Assembly: GCF_945957345.1 (NCBI RefSeq)
Contig: NZ_CAMFKW010000006.1
Span: forward strand, 99,101 to 163,100
DNA length: 64,000 nt
From: an uncultured Allobosea sp.
Lineage (GTDB): Bacteria > Pseudomonadota > Alphaproteobacteria > Rhizobiales > Beijerinckiaceae
Reading direction: 5' to 3'
A model generated the notes under the pieces. The model made no database searches. It was not told where the DNA came from and worked only from the letters and a program-made list of their open reading frames with translations. The translations under genes were made by a program, and so were the position numbers. Numbering within the stretch: the stretch's first letter is position 1; every line of letters starts with the position of its first letter. This document shows positions 19,490 through 27,829 of the stretch, piece after piece.

Positions 19490-19693
19490 ATGGCGACCGG
19501 AACCGTGAAGTGGTTCAACACTGAAAAGGGGTTCGGCTTCATTCAACCGGCAGAGGGCGGCAAGGATGTGTTCGTGCACATCACGGCCGTCAAGGAAGCC
19601 GGCATGATGACGCTGACGGAAGGACAGAAGGTGTCGTTCGAACTGAAGACCGAGCGCGGCAAGACGGCCGCGGGCGATCTGAAAGTGCTCTGA
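19490..19693 (+). CDS. CspA-family cold-shock protein
   Basis: A 67-residue single cold-shock domain that binds single-stranded RNA/DNA and melts mRNA structure at low temperature. RNP1 (KGFGFI) and RNP2 (VFVHI) are intact, and the length is normal. The true start is [10 protein letters not shown] at ATG 19490; the track's 16 extra residues are leader sequence, and GAGG lies 9 bp ahead. The leader region before it is long and may be the regulatory 5' UTR usual for this family, though no specific element could be identified. Confidence 0.96.
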   Translation: MATGTVKWFNTEKGFGFIQPAEGGKDVFVHITAVKEAGMMTLTEGQKVSFELKTERGKTAAGDLKVL

Positions 19694-20418
19694 GACCCTT
19701 TGTCATCGTGAGGTTCGCCTGCCACACGGGCGGGTTGCCGGCGGACGTGCGCTGAAAATGACGACCGGATCGGCGTTTCCCGCTGCCTGTCCGGCGATGC
19801 TGCCCTGTTGACCTGAATTGATGTGCCGAAAGCCCCGTCCAGGCTCGTGCCTGCGGGGTTCCGGCGTTTTGCACCCGAGGGATGCGCGGAGCCTGGCGGC
19901 GTTCGCAGTCGACGGCTGCGTGCCGATGTCGGTCGATGTCGATGGTGTCGAACAGCGACGACGTCGCGCTGCCCGGCTCCGCGCACGGGTATCTGGGGGT
20001 CTGCTTCGCTTGGACGCCCGGCGAGGGCGGAGGCCTGCCTGTTCGGCCTGTGCGAAGTCGGCACCTCCGCGCCTGACAAGCCCGCAACGGCCTGGGGCGC
20101 GAAACCCGCAATCCCCTCCGGCCCACGATGCCTCGCGAAGCCCCCCGGTCGGATGGGATGCGGGAAGAATAGGCACGGGTTGTAAGGGCGGGGATAAGTT
20201 TGGCAGGCGGCGCCGGCCGCTTTCCTCTTCGCCGCTTATTTCGAGCTCAACCGAGATGGCGGTTTGGGCGGGCGCCGATGAGAATGGTCGGGACGTCGGG
20301 TAGAAGTCCGTTATGCGTCGGAAGCAGACGCGAGCGCGGCAACCAGCGCTAGTGCTGAGACGGATTTGTATAGGTGGTGCTCAAGGGTGAGGAATTGATC
20401 CGCCTCGGACAGGAACGA
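19694..20418. other. 725-bp region without a recognisable gene
   Basis: ORFs on both strands here are Arg/Pro/Ser-rich and look like shadows of GC-rich non-coding DNA. A weak hairpin occurs at 19830-19860. No RNA gene, repeat or start signal was recognised elsewhere in the stretch. Confidence 0.5.
19830..19860 (+). terminator. Weak hairpin, possible csp terminator
   Basis: CCCCG..AGGC pairs with GCCT.CGGGG around TCGT, followed by TTCCGGCGTTTTG, 137 bp beyond the csp stop. The distance and broken T tract make it uncertain. Confidence 0.3.
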
Positions 20419-21336
20419 CTATCGTCCCTTATCGAGGAAAGCCCGGACCATCGTCACGGTGGCCGCCGGGTTCTCTTCCATGATCCAGTGGCCGGAATCG
20501 GGGATGACGCCTTCGCTCACGTCGGTCGCTGCGGCCCGCATCACCGCCGCCATCGCGGTGCCGAACGACTTCTCGCCGCCGATCGCCAGGATCGGCATCG
20601 CGAGCTTGCCGCCGGCTGCCAGAAAGGCGCGGTTGTCGATCGCGTCCTGGTCGAAGGCGGCGAACTGGGCGAAGCCCGAATGCATCGCGCCGGGCAAGGC
20701 GTAGAGCTTGGCGTAGTGCTCGCGCGAAGCTTCGGTGAAGCGGGCCGGCGTCGCCGAGAACTCGTTCCAGAAGCGGTCGAGATAGATGCGCTCGCGCCCC
20801 GCGACCAGCCGCTCCATGTCCGGCCCGCCGAAGCGGAAATGCCAGAGCAGCGGGTTCTTCAGGATTTCCTCCCAGGGTCCGACGCCAGGCACCGGCGCGT
20901 CGATCAGGACGAAGCGGCCGACGCGCTGCGGCTGCTGTGCGGCGAAGGCGAAGCCGACCATGTTGCCGATATCGTGCGTCACCAGATCGGCCTGCTCGAT
21001 CTTGAGCGCGTCGAGAACGCCGGCGACGTCCCCGGCCTGCGTCTTCTTGTCGAAGCCTGAGGCCGGCTTGGACGACAGGCCGAGTCCGCGCAGATCCGGC
21101 ACCACCACCGTGTAGTTCTTCGCCAGATCGGCCGCCATCGGCGCCCACATGTCACCGGTTTCGCCGTAGCCGTGCAGCAGCACGACTGCCGGACCCCGGC
21201 CGCCGATCCGGACATGGATGGTGGCACCATTGGTAGCGATCTCCTGCGTCTTGAAGGAGGCCGGGAAGTCGGGGACCTGTGCGACCGCCGGGGCCACGAA
21301 GGCAAGCGCGCCGAGCGCCAAGGCAATTTTCAACAT
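20419..21336 (-). CDS. Exported alpha/beta hydrolase, epoxide hydrolase/dehalogenase-like
   Basis: A 305-residue protein with signal peptide MLKIALALGALAFVAPAVAQ. The fold's oxyanion motif is VVLLHGYGETGDMW. The nucleophile elbow THDIGNMVG has aspartate at the nucleophile position, as in epoxide hydrolases and haloacetate/haloalkane dehalogenases rather than serine esterases. DSGHWIMEENP supplies the catalytic histidine. Export to the periplasm is unusual for this subgroup. It is divergent from a LysR regulator (138 bp apart) that probably controls it. Substrate unknown. Confidence 0.88.
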   Translation of the reverse strand: MLKIALALGALAFVAPAVAQVPDFPASFKTQEIATNGATIHVRIGGRGPAVVLLHGYGETGDMWAPMAADLAKNYTVVVPDLRGLGLSSKPASGFDKKTQAGDVAGVLDALKIEQADLVTHDIGNMVGFAFAAQQPQRVGRFVLIDAPVPGVGPWEEILKNPLLWHFRFGGPDMERLVAGRERIYLDRFWNEFSATPARFTEASREHYAKLYALPGAMHSGFAQFAAFDQDAIDNRAFLAAGGKLAMPILAIGGEKSFGTAMAAVMRAAATDVSEGVIPDSGHWIMEENPAATVTMVRAFLDKGR

Positions 21337-21474
21337 GATGCATCTCCCGCCTGTCGGGAGGGCGGTCGACCATGACCGTCGCTGTCAGCCCCGTTGGCAT
21401 GACGCAACGTAGCATTCGCTTCTCGTTCGGATTAGCGTCGCATCGGCGAAATTCAGCTCCGGAAAAACCGAACG

Positions 21475-22398
21475 ATGTTGAAGCTCGACGGCATCGCGAC
21501 CTTCGTCGCCATCGCGGAGGCCGGCTCGTTGAGCGAGGCCGCGCGCCGGTTGCGCCTGTCGAAATCGGTGGTCAGCGACCGCCTGGCAGAGTTGGAACAT
21601 GGTCTCGGCGCCACGTTGCTGCATCGCAGCGCCCGGCGGCTGACCCTCACCGAGGACGGCACTGCCTTTCTCGAACGCGCCACGCGCATCACCCGCGAGG
21701 TCGAGGATGCCGCGGCCGACATGGCCGAGCGGCGCGGCACGCTGGCCGGGCCGCTGTTGATCTCGGCCCCCGTCACTTTCGGGCGGCTGCATCTCGGCCC
21801 GGCGATCTATCCCTTTCTCGCGCGGCATCCCGACATCGCGCTGACGCTCGATCTCGACGACCGGCGGGTCGAGGCCGGCGCGGATAGCTATGACGCGGTG
21901 CTGCGCCATGGGCCGATCGCGGATTCGCGCCTCGTCGCCTGGACGCTGGCTCCAAGCCGCAGAGTGCTCGTCGCCGCGCCTGATTACCTGGAGCGGCGCG
22001 GTACCCCGGCTTCGGCGGCCGAACTGGATGGGCATGACGGCATCTTCTACACCAACCGGGGCAGCGGCGACTGGCGCTTCCATGGCCCGGATGGGGCGGT
22101 CAGCGTGCGCGGTCGCCCGAGCCTGCGGGTGAATAACGGCGACATGATGCGGGACGCCGCGCTGGCGGGGCTGGGCATCGCCCTGCTGCCCCTGTTCATC
22201 GCCGGAGCCGAAATCCGCAGCGGCCGCCTCGGGGTCGTCGATATCGGGGTGCAGCCGCAGGTGGAAGCCATCTATCTGGCGCATCCCGAAGGCCGCCGGC
22301 CTTCCGCCAAGCTGCGTGCCTTCGCCGATTGCCTGCGCCAGGCTTTCGGCCAACCACCCTATTGGGAGAGTTCAGAACCGCATAGATACTCGAATTGA
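21475..22398 (+). CDS. LysR-family transcriptional regulator
   Basis: A 307-residue regulator. The N-terminal winged helix-turn-helix (residues 1-60) reads MLKLDGIATFVAIAEAGSLSEAARRL...SKSVVSDRLAELE, the standard LysR pattern; the effector domain (90-295) has LGIALLPLFIAG. By position it should control the divergent hydrolase gene and itself. No clear T-N11-A box was identified between them. The effector is unknown. Confidence 0.93.
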   Translation: MLKLDGIATFVAIAEAGSLSEAARRLRLSKSVVSDRLAELEHGLGATLLHRSARRLTLTEDGTAFLERATRITREVEDAAADMAERRGTLAGPLLISAPVTFGRLHLGPAIYPFLARHPDIALTLDLDDRRVEAGADSYDAVLRHGPIADSRLVAWTLAPSRRVLVAAPDYLERRGTPASAAELDGHDGIFYTNRGSGDWRFHGPDGAVSVRGRPSLRVNNGDMMRDAALAGLGIALLPLFIAGAEIRSGRLGVVDIGVQPQVEAIYLAHPEGRRPSAKLRAFADCLRQAFGQPPYWESSEPHRYSN

Positions 22399-22563
22399 CC
22401 GACATTACCGTTCGCATCGCGTCACTTGCAGACATTGTTAGCTTGCCCAGAAGCCGACATTGCTCCTGTGCCGCAGCAGGTTCGCTTTTCGTCCTTGGCG
22501 AGCCGATCTTCTGACTTGCAACGAGGTCTCGATTGGCAGCCGTGAACCGGTCCGGCGTCCGGG

Positions 22564-23097
22564 TCATTCGCCTTTGGCCATGACCTTCTCGAACCTGAAC
22601 ATGCCACCGTCTCCCGGCAGGGAAGGCTGGTCCGGCCGATGCGGATCCGGATGGCGCGCGTGATAATAGGCGACGATCTTGAAGCCGCATTTGTTGACGT
22701 AGAAGTGAATGTTGCGCTTCTCGAAATACGGCGTGTGCGTCGTCCAGACTTTCGTCTCGGGATAGCGGGCTTCGATCGCGCTCCAGGCGCCCCTGCCGAT
22801 GCCACGACCGTCGATACCCGCCATGACGAAGAATAGATCCAGCGAATTGTGCTGCGTCGCGACGTCGATGGCGACGACGGCCCCGCCGACCCGCCGGCCA
22901 TCCAGCAGGATATGAAGAACCTCCGCGCCGGGGGCTTCGCACGATTCGATGATGATCTCGTCAGGGGGAACAGAACCGTCGGAGACCGAGCCGAACTCCT
23001 CGATCACGGCGACGGAAAAGGCCTCCCGCAAATCCATCCTGAAACGCGGCAGGTCGGCGGCCGCCACGGGTTCGAGGGTCATCCGACGGTCATTCAT
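22564..23097 (-). CDS. GNAT-family N-acetyltransferase
   Basis: A 177-residue acetyltransferase. [28 protein letters not shown] is strand 4 with the acetyl-CoA pyrophosphate loop (GRGIGRG), and [22 protein letters not shown] is the C-terminal Y/CGF block. ATG 23097 is preferred over the longer track start because CGGAG lies 8 bp before it. Acceptor unknown; many such single-domain GNATs modify small amines or peptides. It lies downstream of the cytochrome b561 gene on the same strand, 87 bp apart. Confidence 0.85.
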   Translation of the reverse strand: MNDRRMTLEPVAAADLPRFRMDLREAFSVAVIEEFGSVSDGSVPPDEIIIESCEAPGAEVLHILLDGRRVGGAVVAIDVATQHNSLDLFFVMAGIDGRGIGRGAWSAIEARYPETKVWTTHTPYFEKRNIHFYVNKCGFKIVAYYHARHPDPHRPDQPSLPGDGGMFRFEKVMAKGE

Positions 23098-23184
23098 CGT
23101 TCGGCTCCGTGTCAGTCCCGAAAGCGTTTTGCGTACCCATTCGCGAGCTCTCCCACCATGACGCTTTCGCAAGCGCGGGATGCT

Positions 23185-23784
23185 CTAGCGCGCGGAAGAT
23201 CCGCTGGGCCGGTTCGGCCACATCCGCGGGAGAACGTCGGTGGTGCCTCCCTTATCCTGAAGGCGATGCTTGGCCGTGCCCGCGACATGCAGGCCGACGC
23301 ACGCCAGCAGGAGATAGGCGGAGTATTTGTGGAGGGCCTGGAAGACCGCGAATGCCGCGTCGTTCTTGGGCAGGATTTCCGGCACGTGCGACAGGAAGAA
23401 GAACGGCACGCCGTCGCTCTGCGTGAAGCTGCTCGACATCGCATAGCCGAGCACAGGCGTGAGTAGGGTCAGCGCGATCATCAGGCGGTGGGTGGCGTGC
23501 GACAGCCATTTTTCCCAGCCACGCAGAGCGCAAGGAGCGTCGGGGAGCAGGCTGCGATAGCGCGAGCGCAAAGCCAGGTGCACGAGAGCCAGAAGCCAGA
23601 CCAGGATGCCGAACTGCTTGTGGTTGGCATAGAAGAAGCCGGCGCTGGCATCGTCTTCCGCAAGTCCGGTCATATAGAAGCCGGTCGCGATCAGCGCGAG
23701 GATCAGCATCGCCCTGGCCCAGTGCAGAAGGCGCATCGGGCGCGGATAGATGATGCCCCGCTCGGTTGTCGGCGTCTCGGTCAA
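23185..23784 (-). CDS. Cytochrome b561-type membrane cytochrome
   Basis: A 199-residue protein with four membrane segments and paired haem-ligand histidines: RLLHW in segment 1, NHKQFG and HL in segment 2, ATHRLMIALTLLTPVLGY in segment 3 and LHKYSAYLLLACVGLHV in segment 4. The bacterial b561 family moves electrons between the quinone pool and periplasmic acceptors (for example superoxide). The C-terminal tail past residue 185 is low complexity. Confidence 0.88.
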   Translation of the reverse strand: MTETPTTERGIIYPRPMRLLHWARAMLILALIATGFYMTGLAEDDASAGFFYANHKQFGILVWLLALVHLALRSRYRSLLPDAPCALRGWEKWLSHATHRLMIALTLLTPVLGYAMSSSFTQSDGVPFFFLSHVPEILPKNDAAFAVFQALHKYSAYLLLACVGLHVAGTAKHRLQDKGGTTDVLPRMWPNRPSGSSAR

Positions 23785-24322
23785 GAAAGAGGTCCTTTTC
23801 TCGTCAGTTTTGCCCGGTCACGCCGGCGGGAACACCATGGAGATTGGGCGAATCTTCGGGCGCATTCGGGCGGAGTAGGGTCACAGGAGGGGACAGGCTG
23901 CCAATGCACGACGGCGTGAGGACGCTGTGTCCAGACCTCTTCGGTTCTAGTGATGCCTTGGGCGGGCGGATCTTCCGACCGGGGCATCGAGCAGAAGAAC
24001 CCGGCGATGGTGTGAGGTCATTGGCCGTGCAGGAGCGCGACGGCGAGCAGGGGCCCAATGAAGAAGCCGAATAGGATGCTCGCCGCCGCGAGAATCCGCA
24101 GCGGCAGAGGGAGCCGTTGCTCTTCCCGACATTGCAAGAGCCTGTTCCTCGACGTGTGCGACGATCTCATGCCGTTCAGAGCAAGCGCCCGACGTTGCGC
24201 GAACATTACGCGACGGGGTGACGTGGCCCTCGCCGGTCATCCGGTGGCTCTGGGGCGAGGGCGTAATCTTCGTGTAAGGATGCCCGTCAAAGAAGCGACG
24301 CGTACCCAAGGAATGTTCGCCA
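23785..24322. other. 538-bp region between cytochrome b561 and the two-component system
   Basis: Apart from a doubtful small membrane ORF on the minus strand (24018-24137) nothing is recognised. It probably carries the promoters of the divergent cytochrome gene and response-regulator gene. Confidence 0.5.
24018..24137 (-). CDS. Possible 39-residue membrane microprotein
   Basis: With a TTG start at 24137 (AGGA 8 bp ahead) the frame gives QCREEQRLPLPLRILAAASI followed by a single hydrophobic helix and LLHGQ at the end. Basic residues precede the helix, so the N-terminus would be inside. The track gives a longer ORF to 24206, whose extra part looks non-coding. No homologue is recalled with certainty, so it stays tentative. 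Confidence 0.3.
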   Translation of the reverse strand: MQCREEQRLPLPLRILAAASILFGFFIGPLLAVALLHGQ

Positions 24323-24997
24323 GTGCGCCTGCTTGTCGTCGAGGATGATGCCGATCTCGGTCCGTGGCTCCGCGATGCGCTGGAGAAGGCGCTCGGCGGG
24401 GCGGATCTCGTGGCGACGCTTGACGAGGCACGCGCTGCGCTGAAGGTGCGCCCTTTCGATCTCATCGTGATGGATCGGCGCCTGCCCGACGGGGACGCGA
24501 TCTCGCTCATTGCCACGATGCGGAGGCTCAACCCGCGCCCGAGCATTCTGGTGCTGACGGCGCTCGACGACCCGAACGACATCGCCAAGGCGCTCGATGC
24601 CGGCGCCGACGACTATCTCGCCAAGCCCTTCGAGCCGGTCGAGCTGATTGCGCGCGCCAAGGCGGTTCTCAGGCGCAACCAGCTCGACCAGAAAGGCGTC
24701 TCGAGCGTCGCCAATCTCCGTTTCGACATCTTCGCGCGAACCGCCTATGTCGACGACCAACTCCTGATCCTGCCGCGCAGGGAACTGGCCCTACTCGAAG
24801 CGTTGATGCGACGGGCGGGCCAGGTCGTCCTGCGCGAGAGCCTCGAGAATGCGGTCTATGGCTTCGACGACGAGATCCAGTCCAATGCGATCGATGCCCA
24901 TCTGTCCCGCCTGCGCAAGCGCTTGCGCGAAAACGGTTGCCAAGCCGAGATCAAGCCGTTGCGCGGGATCGGCTATCTGATGACGGATTCAGCATGA
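24323..24997 (+). CDS. OmpR/PhoB-family response regulator
   Basis: A 224-residue regulator: receiver domain (1-115) with acidic E7-D8-D9, phospho-acceptor D51 in LIVMDRRLPDGD, VLTALDDPND and LAKPFEP lysine. A winged-helix DNA-binding domain follows (130-222) with the OmpR-type block NAIDAHLSRLRKRLRENG and RGIGYLM. The start is GTG, with AAGGA 9 bp ahead. The kinase gene begins on its stop codon (ATGA overlap), so the two are co-translated. Target genes unknown; the secreted-protein genes downstream are candidates only by position. Confidence 0.94.
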   Translation: MRLLVVEDDADLGPWLRDALEKALGGADLVATLDEARAALKVRPFDLIVMDRRLPDGDAISLIATMRRLNPRPSILVLTALDDPNDIAKALDAGADDYLAKPFEPVELIARAKAVLRRNQLDQKGVSSVANLRFDIFARTAYVDDQLLILPRRELALLEALMRRAGQVVLRESLENAVYGFDDEIQSNAIDAHLSRLRKRLRENGCQAEIKPLRGIGYLMTDSA

Positions 24998-26319
24998 CGC
25001 TGAAGGGCCGGTCGATCGCCACCTCGGCGGCCATGCTGCTCGGCGGGCTGATCTCGGCGTTCCTATTCTGCCTGTTTCTGGGCTTCATCGCCTTCTATGG
25101 CGACGACGGCGATGTCGCCCAATATGACATCGCCACTGAAATCAAGCGCTCCGTCGACAAGGACGAGAGCGGCCGGCCCCGGATCGCTCCGACCGTGAAG
25201 CTGCTGGCGTTCCAGCGCCAGTTTCCGAAGCTCTGGTACATGGTGAGCACGCCGCAGGGCAGTCTCTCCTATGGCGAGGTGCCGGCCCGGGTGCTGGCGG
25301 GCAAGGATGTGTGGGACCCACCGCAGGCCCTTTCGGCCCATGACGCCGGCGGTAATTTCCTACGTATGAGCCGCTCCGCGCGCGTCGGCACCGATCCCGA
25401 TATCCTCATCGAGCTCGGCGGAGCCGCCTACAGCAGCACCGAGGTCGTCCTGTCACTCCTCAGGGAGCCCGACATAACCTCGACCATGCTGGCCGCAGCT
25501 CTCACAATCATCATTCTCACGACCGTTCTGGTCGTCCCCGCTTTGATCGTGCGGCCCGTTCGGCGCGCCGCGGCCGCAGCCGAAGAGATCGGCGCCAGGG
25601 ACGGCGTGCGGCTGCCGATCCAGAGCCAGCCCTCCGAGCTGAGGCCTCTGGCTCTCGCCTTCAACCGCGCGCTGGACCGCATCGATGCAGCGACGGCCGA
25701 GCAGCGGCGCTTCCTCTCCAATGCCGCTCATGAGCTGCGCACGCCGCTGACGCGCCTGCGCACCAGGCTCGAACGCGTCGAAGACAAGGAGATCAAGGCG
25801 GAGCTCGTCGGCGAGCTGCAATCGCTGTCCGGAACGGTGACGATGCTGTTGCAGTTGGCGCGCCTGACGTCCCAGCCGACCGAGATGACCCGGATCGATC
25901 TTGCCGCAACGGCCCGCGACGCGGCCGCACGGGAAGTGCCGACCGCGTTGGCGGGCGGCATCGATCTCGAGTTCCGTGGCGATGCGCCGGAGATGATCTC
26001 CGGCTCGGTCCAGGCGATCGGTATCGGCCTGTCAAATCTCATCCGCAACGCGATCCAGCATGGCGGGGCGGGCGGACGGGTTGTGGTTGAGGTCGGAGCG
26101 CCCGGTCGGGTCTCTGTTATCGACTTCGGCGCCGGACTCGGCTCGGCCTATGACGGGCGAGCGGTCATCGAGCCCTTCGCGCGCGGCAAGCAGGACGGCT
26201 CGGGTACCGGGCTCGGACTCTCCATCGTCGCGCAGGTGGCGGCGCTTCACGGTGCGAGCCTCTCGATCGACGAGACGTCCGGCGGCGGCACCACCGTCAC
26301 CCTGACGTTTCCGACCTGA
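24994..26319 (+). CDS. Sensor histidine kinase
   Basis: A 441-residue inner-membrane kinase partnered with the preceding regulator. Membrane segments at about 8-34 and 162-187 flank a roughly 125-residue periplasmic sensor domain. A HAMP region follows, then the phospho-accepting H246 in SNAAHELRTPLTRL. The ATPase part has N box NLIRNAIQHG, G1 DFGAGLG and G2 GTGLGLSI. Start ATG 24994 overlaps the regulator's stop by 4 bp. The signal sensed is unknown; the periplasmic domain has no motif I can name. Confidence 0.94.
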   Translation: MTLKGRSIATSAAMLLGGLISAFLFCLFLGFIAFYGDDGDVAQYDIATEIKRSVDKDESGRPRIAPTVKLLAFQRQFPKLWYMVSTPQGSLSYGEVPARVLAGKDVWDPPQALSAHDAGGNFLRMSRSARVGTDPDILIELGGAAYSSTEVVLSLLREPDITSTMLAAALTIIILTTVLVVPALIVRPVRRAAAAAEEIGARDGVRLPIQSQPSELRPLALAFNRALDRIDAATAEQRRFLSNAAHELRTPLTRLRTRLERVEDKEIKAELVGELQSLSGTVTMLLQLARLTSQPTEMTRIDLAATARDAAAREVPTALAGGIDLEFRGDAPEMISGSVQAIGIGLSNLIRNAIQHGGAGGRVVVEVGAPGRVSVIDFGAGLGSAYDGRAVIEPFARGKQDGSGTGLGLSIVAQVAALHGASLSIDETSGGGTTVTLTFPT

Positions 26320-26405
26320 CGCCTCGCGGCGCCGTAGCGTAATGCGCCGGTAATCCTGGGATCGAGAATGGCGCTCGTCATCGAGATACGAGGAACCTGC
26401 CGGCG

Positions 26406-26425
26406 CTTACTCCAATTGGAGCATG
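26406..26425. promoter_or_regulatory. Palindromic site shared with the LuxR-type gene promoter (copy 1)
   Basis: CTTACTCCAATTGGAGCATG, with the perfect 12-bp palindrome CTCCAATTGGAG in its centre, 65 bp before the small secreted-protein start. It matches the copy at 27697-27716 in 18 of 20 bases, and no third copy was noticed in the window. Probably an operator. Confidence 0.6.
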
Positions 26426-26490
26426 TCTGCGGTTTTCGGAGGTGATCTCATCGAAGCTCCAATCCGCTTTCCGGTGCTGGAGGAGTGTAT

Positions 26491-26835
26491 ATGAGAAGCC
26501 AGATCGAACCACTCGGCGATACCTGCACCCGCCGGCGCCATACTCGCCCCGGATACATCGCTGCAGCAGGCCTGTTCGCGCTCGCTCTCTTTGGGGCCGG
26601 TGAAGCATCGGCCGGATGCGTGATGCAACGCCAGTGCCGCCCAGCCTACCGCACCGAGCAATTCGTCCAGTATCAGCAGCGCTGCAACACCATGTATTTC
26701 GCTGGCCGCCGGCAGACGAGCTGCCAATCCGTTCCGGTCCAATCGGTCCGTCCCGTGGCGTATCAGGACTGCTCCCAGGTCAAGCGCGTCTGCAGCGATC
26801 TCGGCTCGCTGGTCGGCAGCGGCAGGCGCCGCTGA
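26491..26835 (+). CDS. Small secreted cysteine-rich protein
   Basis: A 114-residue protein of unknown family. A hydrophobic segment PGYIAAAGLFALALFGAGEASA at about 21-42 after a charged N-region is a signal peptide. The mature part (about 70 residues) has six cysteines (for example GCVMQRQC, QRCNTMYF, TSCQS, DCSQVKRVC), which suggests disulfides, and is rich in Gln and Arg. ATG 26491 has GGAGGAG 5-6 bp ahead. A palindrome shared with the LuxR-type gene promoter lies upstream, pointing to common control. Confidence 0.65.
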   Translation: MRSQIEPLGDTCTRRRHTRPGYIAAAGLFALALFGAGEASAGCVMQRQCRPAYRTEQFVQYQQRCNTMYFAGRRQTSCQSVPVQSVRPVAYQDCSQVKRVCSDLGSLVGSGRRR

Positions 26836-26935
26836 GTTTGCCCGCGCGAAACGCCGGTTACTGCCCTGTCATTCGTGGAAGCCGGTTACCGAGAACCGGA
26901 ATGCGACGGCCAGGAAGCCGTCACGAGGATGATCG

Positions 26936-27604
26936 ATGAAATCGCAGCTTCACCTCGCAGCGCTGACCCTGGCGGTCACGACAGGCATGGCAGTCGCCGC
27001 CGATTGTGATTTCGACACGCCGAAAGGCAGTTGCACCGGCACCGTCAAGATCGTCAGATCATCGGGTTCGGCGCCAAGCTATGCGGCCGAATTGCTTGTC
27101 ACCAGCTCTGCTCCGCGATGCTCCAGGGTCGACTATTACGTGAATTCCACTCCCTATCAGACGGTCCTGGCGAACAAGCGCTCCGATCACGAGAGCGTCT
27201 TCGGGACCAGCCCGGTATCCGCGAAGGATATCGCGATATCCAAATGCACTTCCTTTGCGTCGGCTTCTGCGCGCACGGATAGCCAGTCGGAGCCCAAGAG
27301 CGCATCCGGCGATTTCGGCGGGCGATGGACCGGAAGCGTGCAATGGCTCTTCGTCTCCGACCCGACGGAACTGACGATCAATGCCCATGGCTCATCCGCC
27401 AGCGGCGTGTGGCATAGCGGGCGGGGCAATGCCTCAGTCTCATTCAACGGGACAGCGAGCGGAAATGTCATGCGTTTCCAGTATGTCGCCCCTGGTGATG
27501 GTTCGCATGGCTCCGCCACGATGACGCTGACGGGCCCGAACTCCGCGACGATCACGTTCGCTGCGGCGCCAGCGACATTTTCCGGAACCTTGACCCGCCG
27601 GTAG
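26936..27604 (+). CDS. Secreted protein of unknown function
   Basis: A 222-residue protein with signal peptide MKSQLHLAALTLAVTTGMAVAA. The mature N-terminal half has four cysteines (DCDFDTPKGSC, PRCSR, SKCTSF). The C-terminal half (about 125-222) is a Gly/Ser/Thr-rich beta-looking domain beginning GDFGGRWTGSVQWLF, like a small beta-sandwich or lipocalin-like fold. Not recognised as a known family. It lies 100 bp after the small cysteine-rich protein on the same strand and may share its transcript. Confidence 0.65.
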   Translation: MKSQLHLAALTLAVTTGMAVAADCDFDTPKGSCTGTVKIVRSSGSAPSYAAELLVTSSAPRCSRVDYYVNSTPYQTVLANKRSDHESVFGTSPVSAKDIAISKCTSFASASARTDSQSEPKSASGDFGGRWTGSVQWLFVSDPTELTINAHGSSASGVWHSGRGNASVSFNGTASGNVMRFQYVAPGDGSHGSATMTLTGPNSATITFAAAPATFSGTLTRR

Positions 27605-27696
27605 CGGGCCTGTTTCTCGCATCGAGGCAATCAGGTCGGGGGCGCAGAAAGCCGACGGACTGCGCCCCGGGCGCCCACTCGCCGGGGCCGATTCGC

Positions 27697-27716
27697 CTTA
27701 CTCCAATTGGGGTATG
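27697..27716. promoter_or_regulatory. Palindromic site upstream of the LuxR-type regulator (copy 2)
   Basis: CTTACTCCAATTGGGGTATG, with core CCAATTGG, 113 bp before the regulator start. It differs from the copy at 26406-26425 by two bases. Location suggests autoregulation by the LuxR-family protein, which is an inference. Confidence 0.6.
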
Positions 27717-27829
27717 ATCCTGGTCGCGCAACGCGGCAAAATTCCGTTGCGGAAGCATCTTCCGCGCGGTTTGATCGGAGGAGACCGACCGGCCGCCGCC
27801 TTGACGTCATAATCGATGCTGCAGACACG

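Noticed and set aside
22196-22942. Minus-strand ORF of 248 codons spanning the LysR 3' end and GNAT gene
   Set aside because: Different frame from the GNAT protein, Arg-rich, no motif; shadow.
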